A DNA stretch of 64,000 nt from Rhizobium sp. Root482 (lineage in GTDB: Bacteria; Pseudomonadota; Alphaproteobacteria; Rhizobiales; Rhizobiaceae). The translations under genes and the position numbers were made by a program. Positions 57,199 through 64,000 of this stretch are shown one piece after another. The notes below the pieces were generated by a model. The model was given only the letters and a program-made list of their open reading frames with translations. It was not told where the DNA came from and ran no database searches. Location of the stretch: the NCBI RefSeq assembly GCF_001426565.1, contig NZ_LMFA01000012.1, forward strand, positions 248,861 to 312,860. The letters run 5' to 3'. Each line of letters opens with the position of its first letter. Within the stretch, counting starts at the first letter, position 1.

Positions 57199-57643
57199 CT
57201 CCGTCGTCGAACGATATGGTTGAGCAGGTCTTCCGGGCTTCCCATCCTGTGACGGACGCACCCGGCGCTCTCCGACCGGCACCCAAGTCCCCCCGATGCG
57301 CCTGGCGTCTCGAACCGGCGCTGCCGGCTAAAACCCCCGGCCATGCCTATAGGGGCCGGTTGATCGCGGCAGTATAGCGGGCGATCCCTCAATTAATCCT
57401 TCCAGCGCGTAACTGCGGAAAGATCGGCTTGGCAGGCCACCGATTCGAACGGCTCAGCCGTAGTCCATCTTCCATTAGTTCACCTGAAAATCCCAACTGC
57501 CCCCTGCCCCATTGCAGGTCGGGAACCCCGCGAAGATGAACGGGAGATGAACCGAGGTCTCAGCCACAATTCAGTTTGGCTGTGCGAAAACTCCGTCATC
57601 GAGTTGAACCCCGATCGACACACCCGACCAAACGGACAAAGCC
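57199..57643. other. 445-bp gap, no gene seen
   Basis: Between the DUF2147 terminator and the small-protein pair. No domain, ribosome-site-backed frame or RNA family is recognised. It should contain the promoter of the small genes that follow. A weak inverted repeat CCGGCC / GGCCGG lies around 57338-57360. Confidence 0.4.
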
Positions 57644-57814
57644 ATGGACATTCTCGCCCGCCGCCTCACCATCATCAGCATGCTCATGGTCGTCTTTGCA
57701 CTCATGCTTGCAGCCGCCGTCAGCGCCGATACCCAGCGTCGCCGCAACTTCGCCGGCTCGCTTGCCGACTGCACCGCCCACACCGCCCAGTTCTGCGAAC
57801 AGGCCAAGCTCTAA
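57644..57814 (+). CDS. small single-membrane-segment or secreted protein
   Basis: A 56-residue predicted protein. Residues 8-28 are strongly hydrophobic (LTIISMLMVVFALMLAAAVSA), with Ala-Ser-Ala-like cut site at the end, then a short polar tail with two cysteines (DCTAH, FCEQ). It could be a signal-peptide protein or a membrane-anchored peptide. No family is recognised. The ribosome site (CGGAC) is weak. A second small gene follows after 10 bp, suggesting a two-gene transcript. Confidence 0.5.
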   Translation: MDILARRLTIISMLMVVFALMLAAAVSADTQRRRNFAGSLADCTAHTAQFCEQAKL

Positions 57815-57824
57815 GGAAACCGCG

Positions 57825-57998
57825 ATGTCGTCCCTCAATCGCTCACTCAGGACTGCTCTGCGCATGCTGACGCTCGCGGCCATTCTGATGGCGCCGATGG
57901 GGGCAATTGCCTACAGCAAGGCATCTGGCCTCGGTATCGGCAAGCAGGGCGCCGGTCTCGTCCTGTTCGTCACCCTGCAACGCCAGGCGATGATCTGA
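57825..57998 (+). CDS. small secreted or membrane protein
   Basis: A 57-residue protein. Residues 9-30 are hydrophobic ([20 protein letters not shown]) and look like a signal peptide ending at Ala-Ile-Ala; a short tail ([23 protein letters not shown]) contains a second weakly hydrophobic part. AAGGAAA lies 7 bp before the ATG, and the stop of the previous small gene is 10 bp upstream. No family is recognised. Confidence 0.5.
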   Translation: MSSLNRSLRTALRMLTLAAILMAPMGAIAYSKASGLGIGKQGAGLVLFVTLQRQAMI

Positions 57999-58083
57999 GG
58001 CAAGATCTTCCAGCTCTTCCGATCTCCGGCACTTGCGCATTTCGATCCGCTCCCTTCCTATGCCTCGTCTTCGGAAGGAAACC

Positions 58084-58410
58084 ATGCCGATCTCCACATT
58101 CGCCATCTATGCTCTTGCAGCGCTTGCCGAAATCGCCGGCTGCTTTGCCTTCTGGGGCTGGCTGAAGCTGGAAAAGCCGATCTGGTGGCTCTTGCCGGGC
58201 ATGGCAAGCCTCGCCCTTTTCGCCTGGCTCCTCACATTCATCGATACGGCTGCGGCCGGCCGCGCCTATGCTGCCTATGGCGGCATCTACATCGCCGCTT
58301 CGCTCACCTGGCTCTGGCTGGTAGAAGGCGTCCGTCCGGACCGCTGGGATGTGACCGGCGTGACACTTGCCCTTGCGGGCACGATCATCATTCTCGCCGG
58401 GCCACGCTGA
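58084..58410 (+). CDS. YnfA family membrane protein
   Basis: A 108-residue protein, exactly the length of E. coli YnfA, with four membrane segments. [43 protein letters not shown] and [22 protein letters not shown] are the family's conserved blocks. YnfA is related to small multidrug resistance proteins. ATG at 58084 follows GGAAGGAAACC. It is the gene before amn, on the same strand. Confidence 0.9.
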   Translation: MPISTFAIYALAALAEIAGCFAFWGWLKLEKPIWWLLPGMASLALFAWLLTFIDTAAAGRAYAAYGGIYIAASLTWLWLVEGVRPDRWDVTGVTLALAGTIIILAGPR

Positions 58411-58452
58411 AGCCGGCACCGCAAGCGAACCTGTGCATTCTCATCTTGTCGT

Positions 58453-58480
58453 TTGCTTGTAAAAAACGGCAATCTATAAT
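58453..58480 (+). promoter_or_regulatory. possible sigma-70-type promoter directly before amn
   Basis: TTGCTT (58453-58458) and a perfect TATAAT (58475-58480) are separated by 16 bp. TATAAT ends only 5 bp before the amn ATG, so transcription would begin at or next to the start codon. Sequence match only. Confidence 0.45.
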
Positions 58481-58485
58481 GCCGC

Positions 58486-59988
58486 ATGAACACACGAATC
58501 TCCTCCCTTTCCGCCCTCTCCATCGCCACGCCGGAACCTTTCGAACCGCAGATGTTCGATGACGCGGCAGCGGCGGTCGAGGCTCTGATTGCGCTCTATG
58601 AACGCAATACCAAATTCCTCTCCGACGCCTTCACCGAACTGGGACGGACCGGAACGCCGGTCTCGCGGTTTCGTGCCTGCTATCCGCAGGTCAGCATCGA
58701 GACCAGCAGCTTCAGCCATGTCGATTCGCGCCTCTCCTATGGCTATGTCAGCGGACCGGGCGTCTATACGACGACGGTCACCCGGCCGACGCTCTTCCGG
58801 CATTATCTGCGCGAACAGTTGGGACTGCTGATCCGCAGCCATGGCGTCGGCGTCACCGTGTCCGAATCGGCCACGCCGATCCCGCTGCATTTCGCCTTCG
58901 AGGAAGGCGCCCATGTCGAGGCGTCGCTGGCCGAAAATATCGATATTCCGCTGCGCGACCTGTTCGACACGCCGGACCTGACCACCACCGACGACGAGAT
59001 CGCCAACGGCGCCTATGAGCCCGGTCCGGGCGAGCCCTCGCCGCTTGCACCGTTCACCGCTCAGCGGATCGATTATTCGTTGGCCCGTCTCAGCCATTAC
59101 ACGGCGACGAACGCCAACCATTTCCAGAACTTCGTGCTGTTTACCAATTATCAGTTCTATATCGACGAGTTCTGCGCCTGGGCCCGCCAGCAGATGGCCG
59201 AAGGCGGCAATGGCTACGCCTCCTTCATCGAGCCGGGAAACATCGAGACGCTGGCCGGATCCGACAAGCCGGAATCGGACCTGACATTGGCCCGCCTGCC
59301 GCAGATGCCGGCCTATCACCTGAAGAAGAAGGGCCATGGCGGCATTACCGTCGTCAATATCGGTGTCGGTCCTTCCAATGCCAAGACGATCACCGACCAT
59401 ATCGCCGTGCTCCGGCCACATGCCTGGCTGATGCTCGGTCATTGCGCCGGCCTGCGCAACAGCCAAAGGCTGGGAGACTATGTGCTTGCCCATGCCTATG
59501 TGCGCGAGGACCATGTGCTTGACGACGACCTGCCGGTCTGGGTACCGATCCCCGCACTGGCCGAGGTTCAGGTGGCCTTGCAGGATGCGGTGGCCGAAGT
59601 CACCGGTTACGAGGGCTACGACCTGAAGCGGATCATGCGAACCGGAACGGTTGCCACTATCGACAATCGCAATTGGGAACTGCGCGACCAGCGCGGCCCG
59701 GTCAAGCGCCTGTCGCAATCACGCGCCATTGCGCTCGATATGGAATCGGCCACCGTCGCGGCCAACGGTTTCCGGTTCCGCGTGCCCTATGGCACGCTGC
59801 TCTGCGTATCGGACAAACCGCTGCATGGGGAATTGAAACTGCCGGGCATGGCGACGGCCTTCTACAAGACCCAGGTCAGCCAGCATCTGCAGATCGGCAT
59901 CCTGGCATTGCAGAAGCTGGCCGCCATGCCGCCGGAAAAGCTGCATTCGCGCAAGCTGCGCAGTTTCTTCGAAACCTCGTTCCAGTAG
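58486..59988 (+). CDS. amn: AMP nucleosidase
   Basis: A 500-residue AMP nucleosidase that splits AMP to adenine and ribose 5-phosphate. It aligns along its length with E. coli Amn as I recall it: ARLSHYTATNANHFQNFVLFTNY, VVNIGVGPSNAKTITDHIAVLRP, MLGHCAGLRNSQRLGDYVLAHAY, AIALDMESATVAANGFRFRVPYGTLLCVSDKPLHGELKLPG. The ATG at 58486 has no ribosome site and sits 5 bp after TATAAT. An alternative start is the in-frame ATG at 58552 (MFDDAAAAVEAL), which lines up closer to the E. coli N terminus. Confidence 0.94.
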   Translation: MNTRISSLSALSIATPEPFEPQMFDDAAAAVEALIALYERNTKFLSDAFTELGRTGTPVSRFRACYPQVSIETSSFSHVDSRLSYGYVSGPGVYTTTVTRPTLFRHYLREQLGLLIRSHGVGVTVSESATPIPLHFAFEEGAHVEASLAENIDIPLRDLFDTPDLTTTDDEIANGAYEPGPGEPSPLAPFTAQRIDYSLARLSHYTATNANHFQNFVLFTNYQFYIDEFCAWARQQMAEGGNGYASFIEPGNIETLAGSDKPESDLTLARLPQMPAYHLKKKGHGGITVVNIGVGPSNAKTITDHIAVLRPHAWLMLGHCAGLRNSQRLGDYVLAHAYVREDHVLDDDLPVWVPIPALAEVQVALQDAVAEVTGYEGYDLKRIMRTGTVATIDNRNWELRDQRGPVKRLSQSRAIALDMESATVAANGFRFRVPYGTLLCVSDKPLHGELKLPGMATAFYKTQVSQHLQIGILALQKLAAMPPEKLHSRKLRSFFETSFQ

Positions 59989-59991
59989 GGA

Positions 59992-60948
59992 TTAACGCCG
60001 GGGCGAAAGAAGCATGGACAGGATCGTGCCGGCGACGGCCGAGACGACGACCAACAGATGGGCGTTGACGCTGGCTGTTGCGAGCAGGTCGAGGCTATTG
60101 CCGCCCCTCGCTGCGCCGAAAGACAGCGCGCCGGCGGTGATGCCCGCCGGATAGGTTCCGACGCCGGCGGGTGCATGGACCGGGAGTACCGACGACAATT
60201 CGCCGCCGAGCGCGCCGCCGAAACAGGCGGCAAGCGGCGCGACGCCCATCACCGCAAGCACCCATGCCAGGACCGCGACCTTCGTCGACCAGTTGACCAG
60301 CGTCATCAGCCAGGCCCGGAGGAAGGCCGGCGAAGTGGCCGGCAGTCCCGCCTCCGCTTCGGCAAGCAGCCGACCGAATTTTTTCGGCAGCCGCCGGCGC
60401 AGCGGAGCAAGAATGCCGCCCTTCAAGAGAAAAAACGCCAGCGGCGATAGAAGAAACAGCGTCCAGAGCAGCCAGGCGAAAACGACATCGTCGCGGCCGA
60501 TGACGAGCCCGATCCCGGCCGCCGCAAACAGCGCATGCAGGTCGAGCAGCCGCATCAGCAGCAATGCCGAGGTGCTGCGCGTCAGCGGAATAGCGAATTC
60601 GGAGCGCATGAGAATGGGAAAGCTGGTCTCCCCGGCGCGGAACGGCAGCATGATATTGAGGAGATTGTGAACCTGGGTGACGCGCAGGAGCGGCAGGAAG
60701 CGGCCGCGGGTTTCCCCCGGGAAATAATCATAAATCCGGTAGCAGCGAATGAAATAGGTGGAAACCAGGAGCGCCAGCGCCATCAATACCGGTGCAAGAC
60801 CGATTTCGGCCCATTGCCGGAAAAGAACCGGCCAGCCCCAGGCCCATTGCACGAAGGCCGCATAGGCGCCCACCGTGGCAAGCGAGACGATGCCCATCCG
60901 GTTGCGCGCAAGCCACGAACCCCGGCTGGCCTCCCTTTCTACATTCAT
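59992..60948 (-). CDS. lysylphosphatidylglycerol synthase TM region / UPF0104 family membrane protein
   Basis: A 318-residue polytopic protein with about eight membrane segments. FRAGETSFPILMR, LHALFAAAGIGL and VHAPAGVGTYPAGIT (PAGVG box) match UPF0104 proteins, which resemble the flippase half of MprF and occur near lipid- or glycan-modifying enzymes. Its stop is 3 bp from the amn stop (convergent). It is divergent from the GT2 gene, 87 bp apart, so they probably share a control region. Confidence 0.83.
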   Translation of the reverse strand: MNVEREASRGSWLARNRMGIVSLATVGAYAAFVQWAWGWPVLFRQWAEIGLAPVLMALALLVSTYFIRCYRIYDYFPGETRGRFLPLLRVTQVHNLLNIMLPFRAGETSFPILMRSEFAIPLTRSTSALLLMRLLDLHALFAAAGIGLVIGRDDVVFAWLLWTLFLLSPLAFFLLKGGILAPLRRRLPKKFGRLLAEAEAGLPATSPAFLRAWLMTLVNWSTKVAVLAWVLAVMGVAPLAACFGGALGGELSSVLPVHAPAGVGTYPAGITAGALSFGAARGGNSLDLLATASVNAHLLVVVSAVAGTILSMLLSPRR

Positions 60949-61035
60949 ATATTTGCTACTTTCCCGTCCGGTGCTAAGGGATCACGGCTGGTTATCACGA
61001 TAAGCCGGACGAGAGAACTGCGGCGTTGAGAGGCT

Positions 61036-62061
61036 TTGATATTGGACCCTATCCTGGAAGAAAAACTGGCGGAAGCCGCAAGTGCCGCCCCGATCGAGCT
61101 GTCCCTTGTCGTGCCGATCTATAACGAGGAAGACAGTGTCGGGCCGCTGGTCGCGCGCATCCGCGCCGCGATGGCGGTTTTCGAACGTCCCTGGGAACTG
61201 ATTCTGGTCGATGACGGCAGCACCGATGCGACGCTCGCCAATGCGCGCAAGGCGCTTTCGCAGGGCGGGCAGCCGCTGAAGATCGTCGAGCTGCAGCGCA
61301 ATTTCGGCCAGACGGCGGCCATGCAGGCAGGCATCGATGCCGCCGTCGGCCGGCTGATCGCGACGCTGGACGGCGACCTGCAAAATGATCCGGGCGATAT
61401 CCCGGCGATGGTCAAGGCCATAGAGGAACGCGAACTCGATCTTCTCGTCGGCTGGCGCAAGAACCGGCAGGACGGGCTTTTCCTGCGCAAGATCCCATCC
61501 TGGTGCGCCAACTACCTGATCGGCAAGATCACGGGCGTCAAGCTGCACGACTACGGCTGCAGCCTGAAGATCTACCAGGCGTCGATCATCAAGCAGGTCA
61601 AGCTGATGGGCGAGATGCACCGCTTCATTCCGGCCTGGGTGGCCGGCGTCGTGCCGAGCAGCCGGATCGGCGAAATGCCGGTGACGCACCATGCTCGCCA
61701 GCACGGAACGTCGAAATACGGCATTTCGCGGACCTTCCGGGTCATCCTCGACCTGCTGTCCGTGCTGTTCTTCATGCGCTACAAGGCGCGGCCGGGCCAT
61801 TTCTTCGGCTCGATCGGACTTGCGGCCGGTGCCATCAGCGCCCTCATCCTCGTCTATCTGTTCGTCGACAAGTTCCTGTTCGGCAATGATATCGGCACGA
61901 GACCGATGCTGATCGTCGGCGTCATGCTGTTCCTCTCCTCGGTCCAACTGATCACCACCGGCATCCTGGCCGAGATGATGGCGCGGCTCTATTCGGGCGA
62001 GAACGAAACCCCACCCTATATCGTGCGCCAGGTCTTTGACGGGAACGACATATCGGCGTGA
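61036..62061 (+). CDS. polyprenyl-phosphate glycosyltransferase (GT2, DPM1/ArnC/RgtE-like)
   Basis: A 341-residue enzyme. The GT-A domain (1-235) has LSLVVPIYNEEDSVGPLV, LVDDGSTDAT and LDGDLQNDPGDIP, where the D-x-D binds the metal-nucleotide sugar. Two C-terminal membrane segments (about 255-280 and 290-315) follow. This is the layout of transferases that load a sugar onto undecaprenyl or dodecaprenyl phosphate. In rhizobia the similar RgtE makes dodecaprenyl-phosphate-galacturonate for LPS. The start is TTG at 61036 or 61042; no ATG is near. Confidence 0.87.
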   Translation: MILDPILEEKLAEAASAAPIELSLVVPIYNEEDSVGPLVARIRAAMAVFERPWELILVDDGSTDATLANARKALSQGGQPLKIVELQRNFGQTAAMQAGIDAAVGRLIATLDGDLQNDPGDIPAMVKAIEERELDLLVGWRKNRQDGLFLRKIPSWCANYLIGKITGVKLHDYGCSLKIYQASIIKQVKLMGEMHRFIPAWVAGVVPSSRIGEMPVTHHARQHGTSKYGISRTFRVILDLLSVLFFMRYKARPGHFFGSIGLAAGAISALILVYLFVDKFLFGNDIGTRPMLIVGVMLFLSSVQLITTGILAEMMARLYSGENETPPYIVRQVFDGNDISA

Positions 62062-62988
62062 TCAGCCCTGCGGCACGGCTTGTTGCTCCCGCCTGCCGAC
62101 CAGCAGTTTCAACTCGCCGGGGTGAATGCGCAACGCGACATCGCTGCCAAGCGGCGTCAATTCGCCGTCGATGACGCAATTGCTGCGGCCACGGCTGTGG
62201 GGGAAATGCAGGTCCACGGCCTCGCCGCTCATCTCGGTGATGGCCGTGCTGTCACGGAATTTTCCCCTGACGATATCGAAGGCGAGCTTGGCGACCCCGA
62301 GCGGCTTCAGGGGCTGTGCCGTATAGAAGCCAAGGTGCCCGCCAGTGAGGTCGTCGGCATACATCATCGTGTCGCGACCGAAATGGTTGTTCGACACCGA
62401 AAGCGCCGAAATCCTGCGGCGCTCCTCCACTCCGTCGATCGTGATGTCGACATCAAATTCCGGCGGGTTGAAGATGACGCCGATGGCGGCCCGCGTGCTC
62501 GCCGAGATTTTTCCGAGGCGCGAGGCGAAGCTGTAGGATTCCCGGTAGCGGATCATCCGCGCATGCAGGCCGGAAGAAAACTGATGCACGAAGGCCCGGC
62601 CGTTGGCGCTGCCGATATCGGCCTCGATGACCTCACCCTCGGCAAGCACGTCGAGCACCTTCCAGATATCGAGCGGCAGTTTCAGCGTGCGGGCAAAAAG
62701 GTTCATCGTTCCGGCAGGAACGACGCCGAGGGGCATGCCGTGTTTCCAGGCAACGGCAGCGGCGGCCGAGATGGTTCCATCCCCGCCGCCCGCCAGCATC
62801 GCATCGAGATCGTCGCGGCCGGCCGCCTTTTCGAGCGTTGCGGCCATCTCCTTGCCCGAAACGACGGCGATCTCGATATCATGGCCGGCGGCCCGAAAAA
62901 CCTCCTCCACCTTGCGGCCATAGGCCTCCATGTCCGTGGTGCGGAATGTTCCCCCGTCGCGATTGAAAATGGCCTTGATCTTCATCAT
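62062..62988 (-). CDS. diacylglycerol kinase / lipid kinase family protein
   Basis: A 308-residue soluble lipid-kinase fold. The nucleotide loop GGGDGT is at about 67-72; GVVPAGTMNLFARTL, with GT-x-N-x-F in place of the usual GTANDFAR, is the second family motif. C-terminal beta-sandwich (FDVDITIDGV, NNHFGRDTMMYADDLTGG). It probably phosphorylates diacylglycerol or a similar lipid; YegS-like activity is an alternative. Its stop abuts the GT2 stop with no gap (TGATCA). ATG at 62988. Confidence 0.9.
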   Translation of the reverse strand: MMKIKAIFNRDGGTFRTTDMEAYGRKVEEVFRAAGHDIEIAVVSGKEMAATLEKAAGRDDLDAMLAGGGDGTISAAAAVAWKHGMPLGVVPAGTMNLFARTLKLPLDIWKVLDVLAEGEVIEADIGSANGRAFVHQFSSGLHARMIRYRESYSFASRLGKISASTRAAIGVIFNPPEFDVDITIDGVEERRRISALSVSNNHFGRDTMMYADDLTGGHLGFYTAQPLKPLGVAKLAFDIVRGKFRDSTAITEMSGEAVDLHFPHSRGRSNCVIDGELTPLGSDVALRIHPGELKLLVGRREQQAVPQG

Positions 62989-63154
62989 CGTCCTTCGGCT
63001 GCACCCTGCAGACAGACTTCATATGGGATGAAGATGTCAAATATTCAGGCCCGGCGTGGCCAATCATGGCGATTTAGCGAAGGCCACCGCATCTGTTGCC
63101 AGCGCGCCGCCTTATGGTAGAACCGCGCCATCTCCACAGGAAGGCCTTGCCAGC

Positions 63155-63226
63155 ATGAAAATGAGGAAAGTCGCAATGGACGCCTGCGCGCATTTTTGCA
63201 CCGATGGCGAAGGGGCGAAGGCATGA
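63155..63226 (+). CDS. possible 23-residue upstream peptide
   Basis: A short frame (MKMRKVAMDACAHFCTDGEG...) whose TGA overlaps the next ATG (ATGA, 63223-63226). CAGGAAGG lies upstream, 10-17 bp before its ATG. It could be a translational coupler or a chance frame. No family is recognised. Confidence 0.2.
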   Translation: MKMRKVAMDACAHFCTDGEGAKA

Positions 63227-64000
63227 ATTTCCTTGCCGAAAAGATCGAGGCGCGGGCGCCCGCTTTCATCCTCCTGATCGGGGTCTATTTCGTCGTCAAT
63301 CTCCTCACCCGCCTGTCCCTGCCGAACGCGCTGGAGATAGACGAAGCGGCGCAAATCCTGATGAGCCAATGGTATGCTCTAGGCTATGACAGCCAGCCGC
63401 CCCTCTACAACTGGGTGCAGCATCTTGTCATCGACGGTATCGGGCAATCGCTGTTTGCGCTCAGCCTGGTCAAGAACCTCTTCCTGTTCCTGAGCTATGT
63501 CCTCTATTACCTGGCCGCCCGGCAATTGCTGGCGAGCCGGAGCCTTGCAGCGGCGGCGGCGCTGGGGCTCCTGACCATCCCGGAAATCGGCTGGCTGGCG
63601 CAGCGCGATCTCACCCATTCCAATGCCTCGCTCCTCGCCGCCTGCCTGTTTCTCTACGGCCTGTCGCGCACCCTGCAACGGCCCTCAATGGCAAGCTATC
63701 TGGTGACCGGCATCGCCATCGGCATCGGATTGATGTCGAAATATAACTTCTCGATCCTGTGCTTCTGCGCCTGTCTCGCCGTCGTCATCGACCCGCTCTA
63801 TCGCCAGCGGATTTTCGATCGGCGCATCCTGATTACCGCGACCGTCGCACTGGTAATCATCCTGCCGCATGGTCTATGGCTCGCGCAGAATTTCGACATC
63901 GCCTTCCAGGACACGGCTGCCAAGCTGGCGGCGGATGCGCAGAGAGGCACGGTTTCCCAGATCGGAGCCGGCCTTGCCGAGCTTGTCGTCACTATCGCCA
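63223..64000 (+). CDS. GT39 family glycosyltransferase (ArnT/RgtA-like), N-terminal part
   Basis: The first 259 codons; the gene runs off the right edge. It is a polytopic membrane protein with about six hydrophobic segments in this part. LEIDEAAQILMSQWYALGYDSQPPLYNWVQ is the periplasmic first loop of GT39 enzymes, with the conserved acidic E-x-D-E and Q-P-P-L-Y. These enzymes take sugars from polyprenyl-phosphate donors and add them to LPS or proteins outside the inner membrane. The GT2 enzyme at 61036 could make the donor. A 23-codon frame overlaps its start. Confidence 0.87.
   Translation, partial: MNFLAEKIEARAPAFILLIGVYFVVNLLTRLSLPNALEIDEAAQILMSQWYALGYDSQPPLYNWVQHLVIDGIGQSLFALSLVKNLFLFLSYVLYYLAARQLLASRSLAAAAALGLLTIPEIGWLAQRDLTHSNASLLAACLFLYGLSRTLQRPSMASYLVTGIAIGIGLMSKYNFSILCFCACLAVVIDPLYRQRIFDRRILITATVALVIILPHGLWLAQNFDIAFQDTAAKLAADAQRGTVSQIGAGLAELVVTIA

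Noticed and set aside
57430-57470. tRNA-like string (GATTCGAACGGC)
   Set aside because: Contains a T-loop-like string only; no acceptor or anticodon stem can be folded around it.
58474-59718. 414-codon minus-strand frame opposite amn
   Set aside because: Antisense to a complete AMP nucleosidase; no ribosome site.

Overview
The window is a piece of an alphaproteobacterial chromosome, almost certainly a member of the Rhizobiaceae (Rhizobium/Agrobacterium group). The evidence is high-GC coding sequence, the smpB-dapA, rpoZ-rsh and acpS-lepB-rnc-era neighbourhoods, an alphaproteobacterial porin, a long bifunctional Rsh, several small proteins typical of this family (TIGR02301, DUF3563, Sel1-like), and two kinds of intergenic palindromic repeat of the sort common in rhizobia. 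No phage, transposase, integrase, plasmid or CRISPR feature was seen. Nearly all of it looks like core or stable accessory chromosome.

Layout. 1-5.4 kb: a cut SRAP/YedK gene, divergent from a Nudix hydrolase and secreted hypothetical proteins, then an overlapping operon ygfZ - HD hydrolase - tyrosine phosphatase - Nudix/winged-helix regulator (NadQ/NrtR type). 5.4-11.2 kb: sodC with a general-stress-type promoter, a TauE/SafE permease, and the NAD operon nadA-nadB-nadC (minus strand), which carries palindromic repeats in both intergenic gaps and a clear operator-like palindrome upstream of nadA. 11.2-19 kb: MFS transporter, MOSC protein, DUF2339 membrane protein, ArsR/SRPBCC pair, thioesterase and recO.

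19-34 kb is the most accessory-looking region. It holds a 980-residue secreted Sel1-repeat protein built from nine 216-bp tandem units, then a minus-strand polysaccharide operon: nucleotide-sugar dehydrogenase, glycosyltransferase, FkbM methyltransferase, Wzy/ligase, a fused flippase-glycosyltransferase, glycosyltransferase. A divergent pair encodes a further glycosyltransferase and a heparinase II/III-type protein. Together they could build, modify, flip, polymerise and trim a uronate-containing glycan, but no priming transferase or outer-membrane exporter is present in the window.

34-50 kb is housekeeping: tex, cfa, era-rnc-lepB-acpS-DUF2062, a 50-residue DUF3563 gene, rsh, rpoZ, a NYN protein, smpB, dapA and a soluble lytic transglycosylase. 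50-58.4 kb holds an alpha/beta hydrolase, a porin, tRNA-Ser(GCU), two degenerate PilZ proteins, a PLP aminotransferase ending in a heptanucleotide repeat, small secreted proteins and YnfA. 58.5-64 kb has amn (possibly leaderless) and a lipid/glycan group: UPF0104-type membrane protein, polyprenyl-phosphate glycosyltransferase (GT2), diacylglycerol-kinase-like protein and a GT39 transferase cut by the window edge.

Likely regulatory links read from sequence: the Nudix/wHTH protein at 4.4-5.4 kb probably controls the nadABC operator at 11.1 kb. sodC is probably in the EcfG/RpoE2 general stress regulon. The divergent glycan promoter at 30.5-31 kb contains a perfect 9-bp inverted repeat of unknown use. 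Functions were assigned by motif and family recognition only; no database search was possible.
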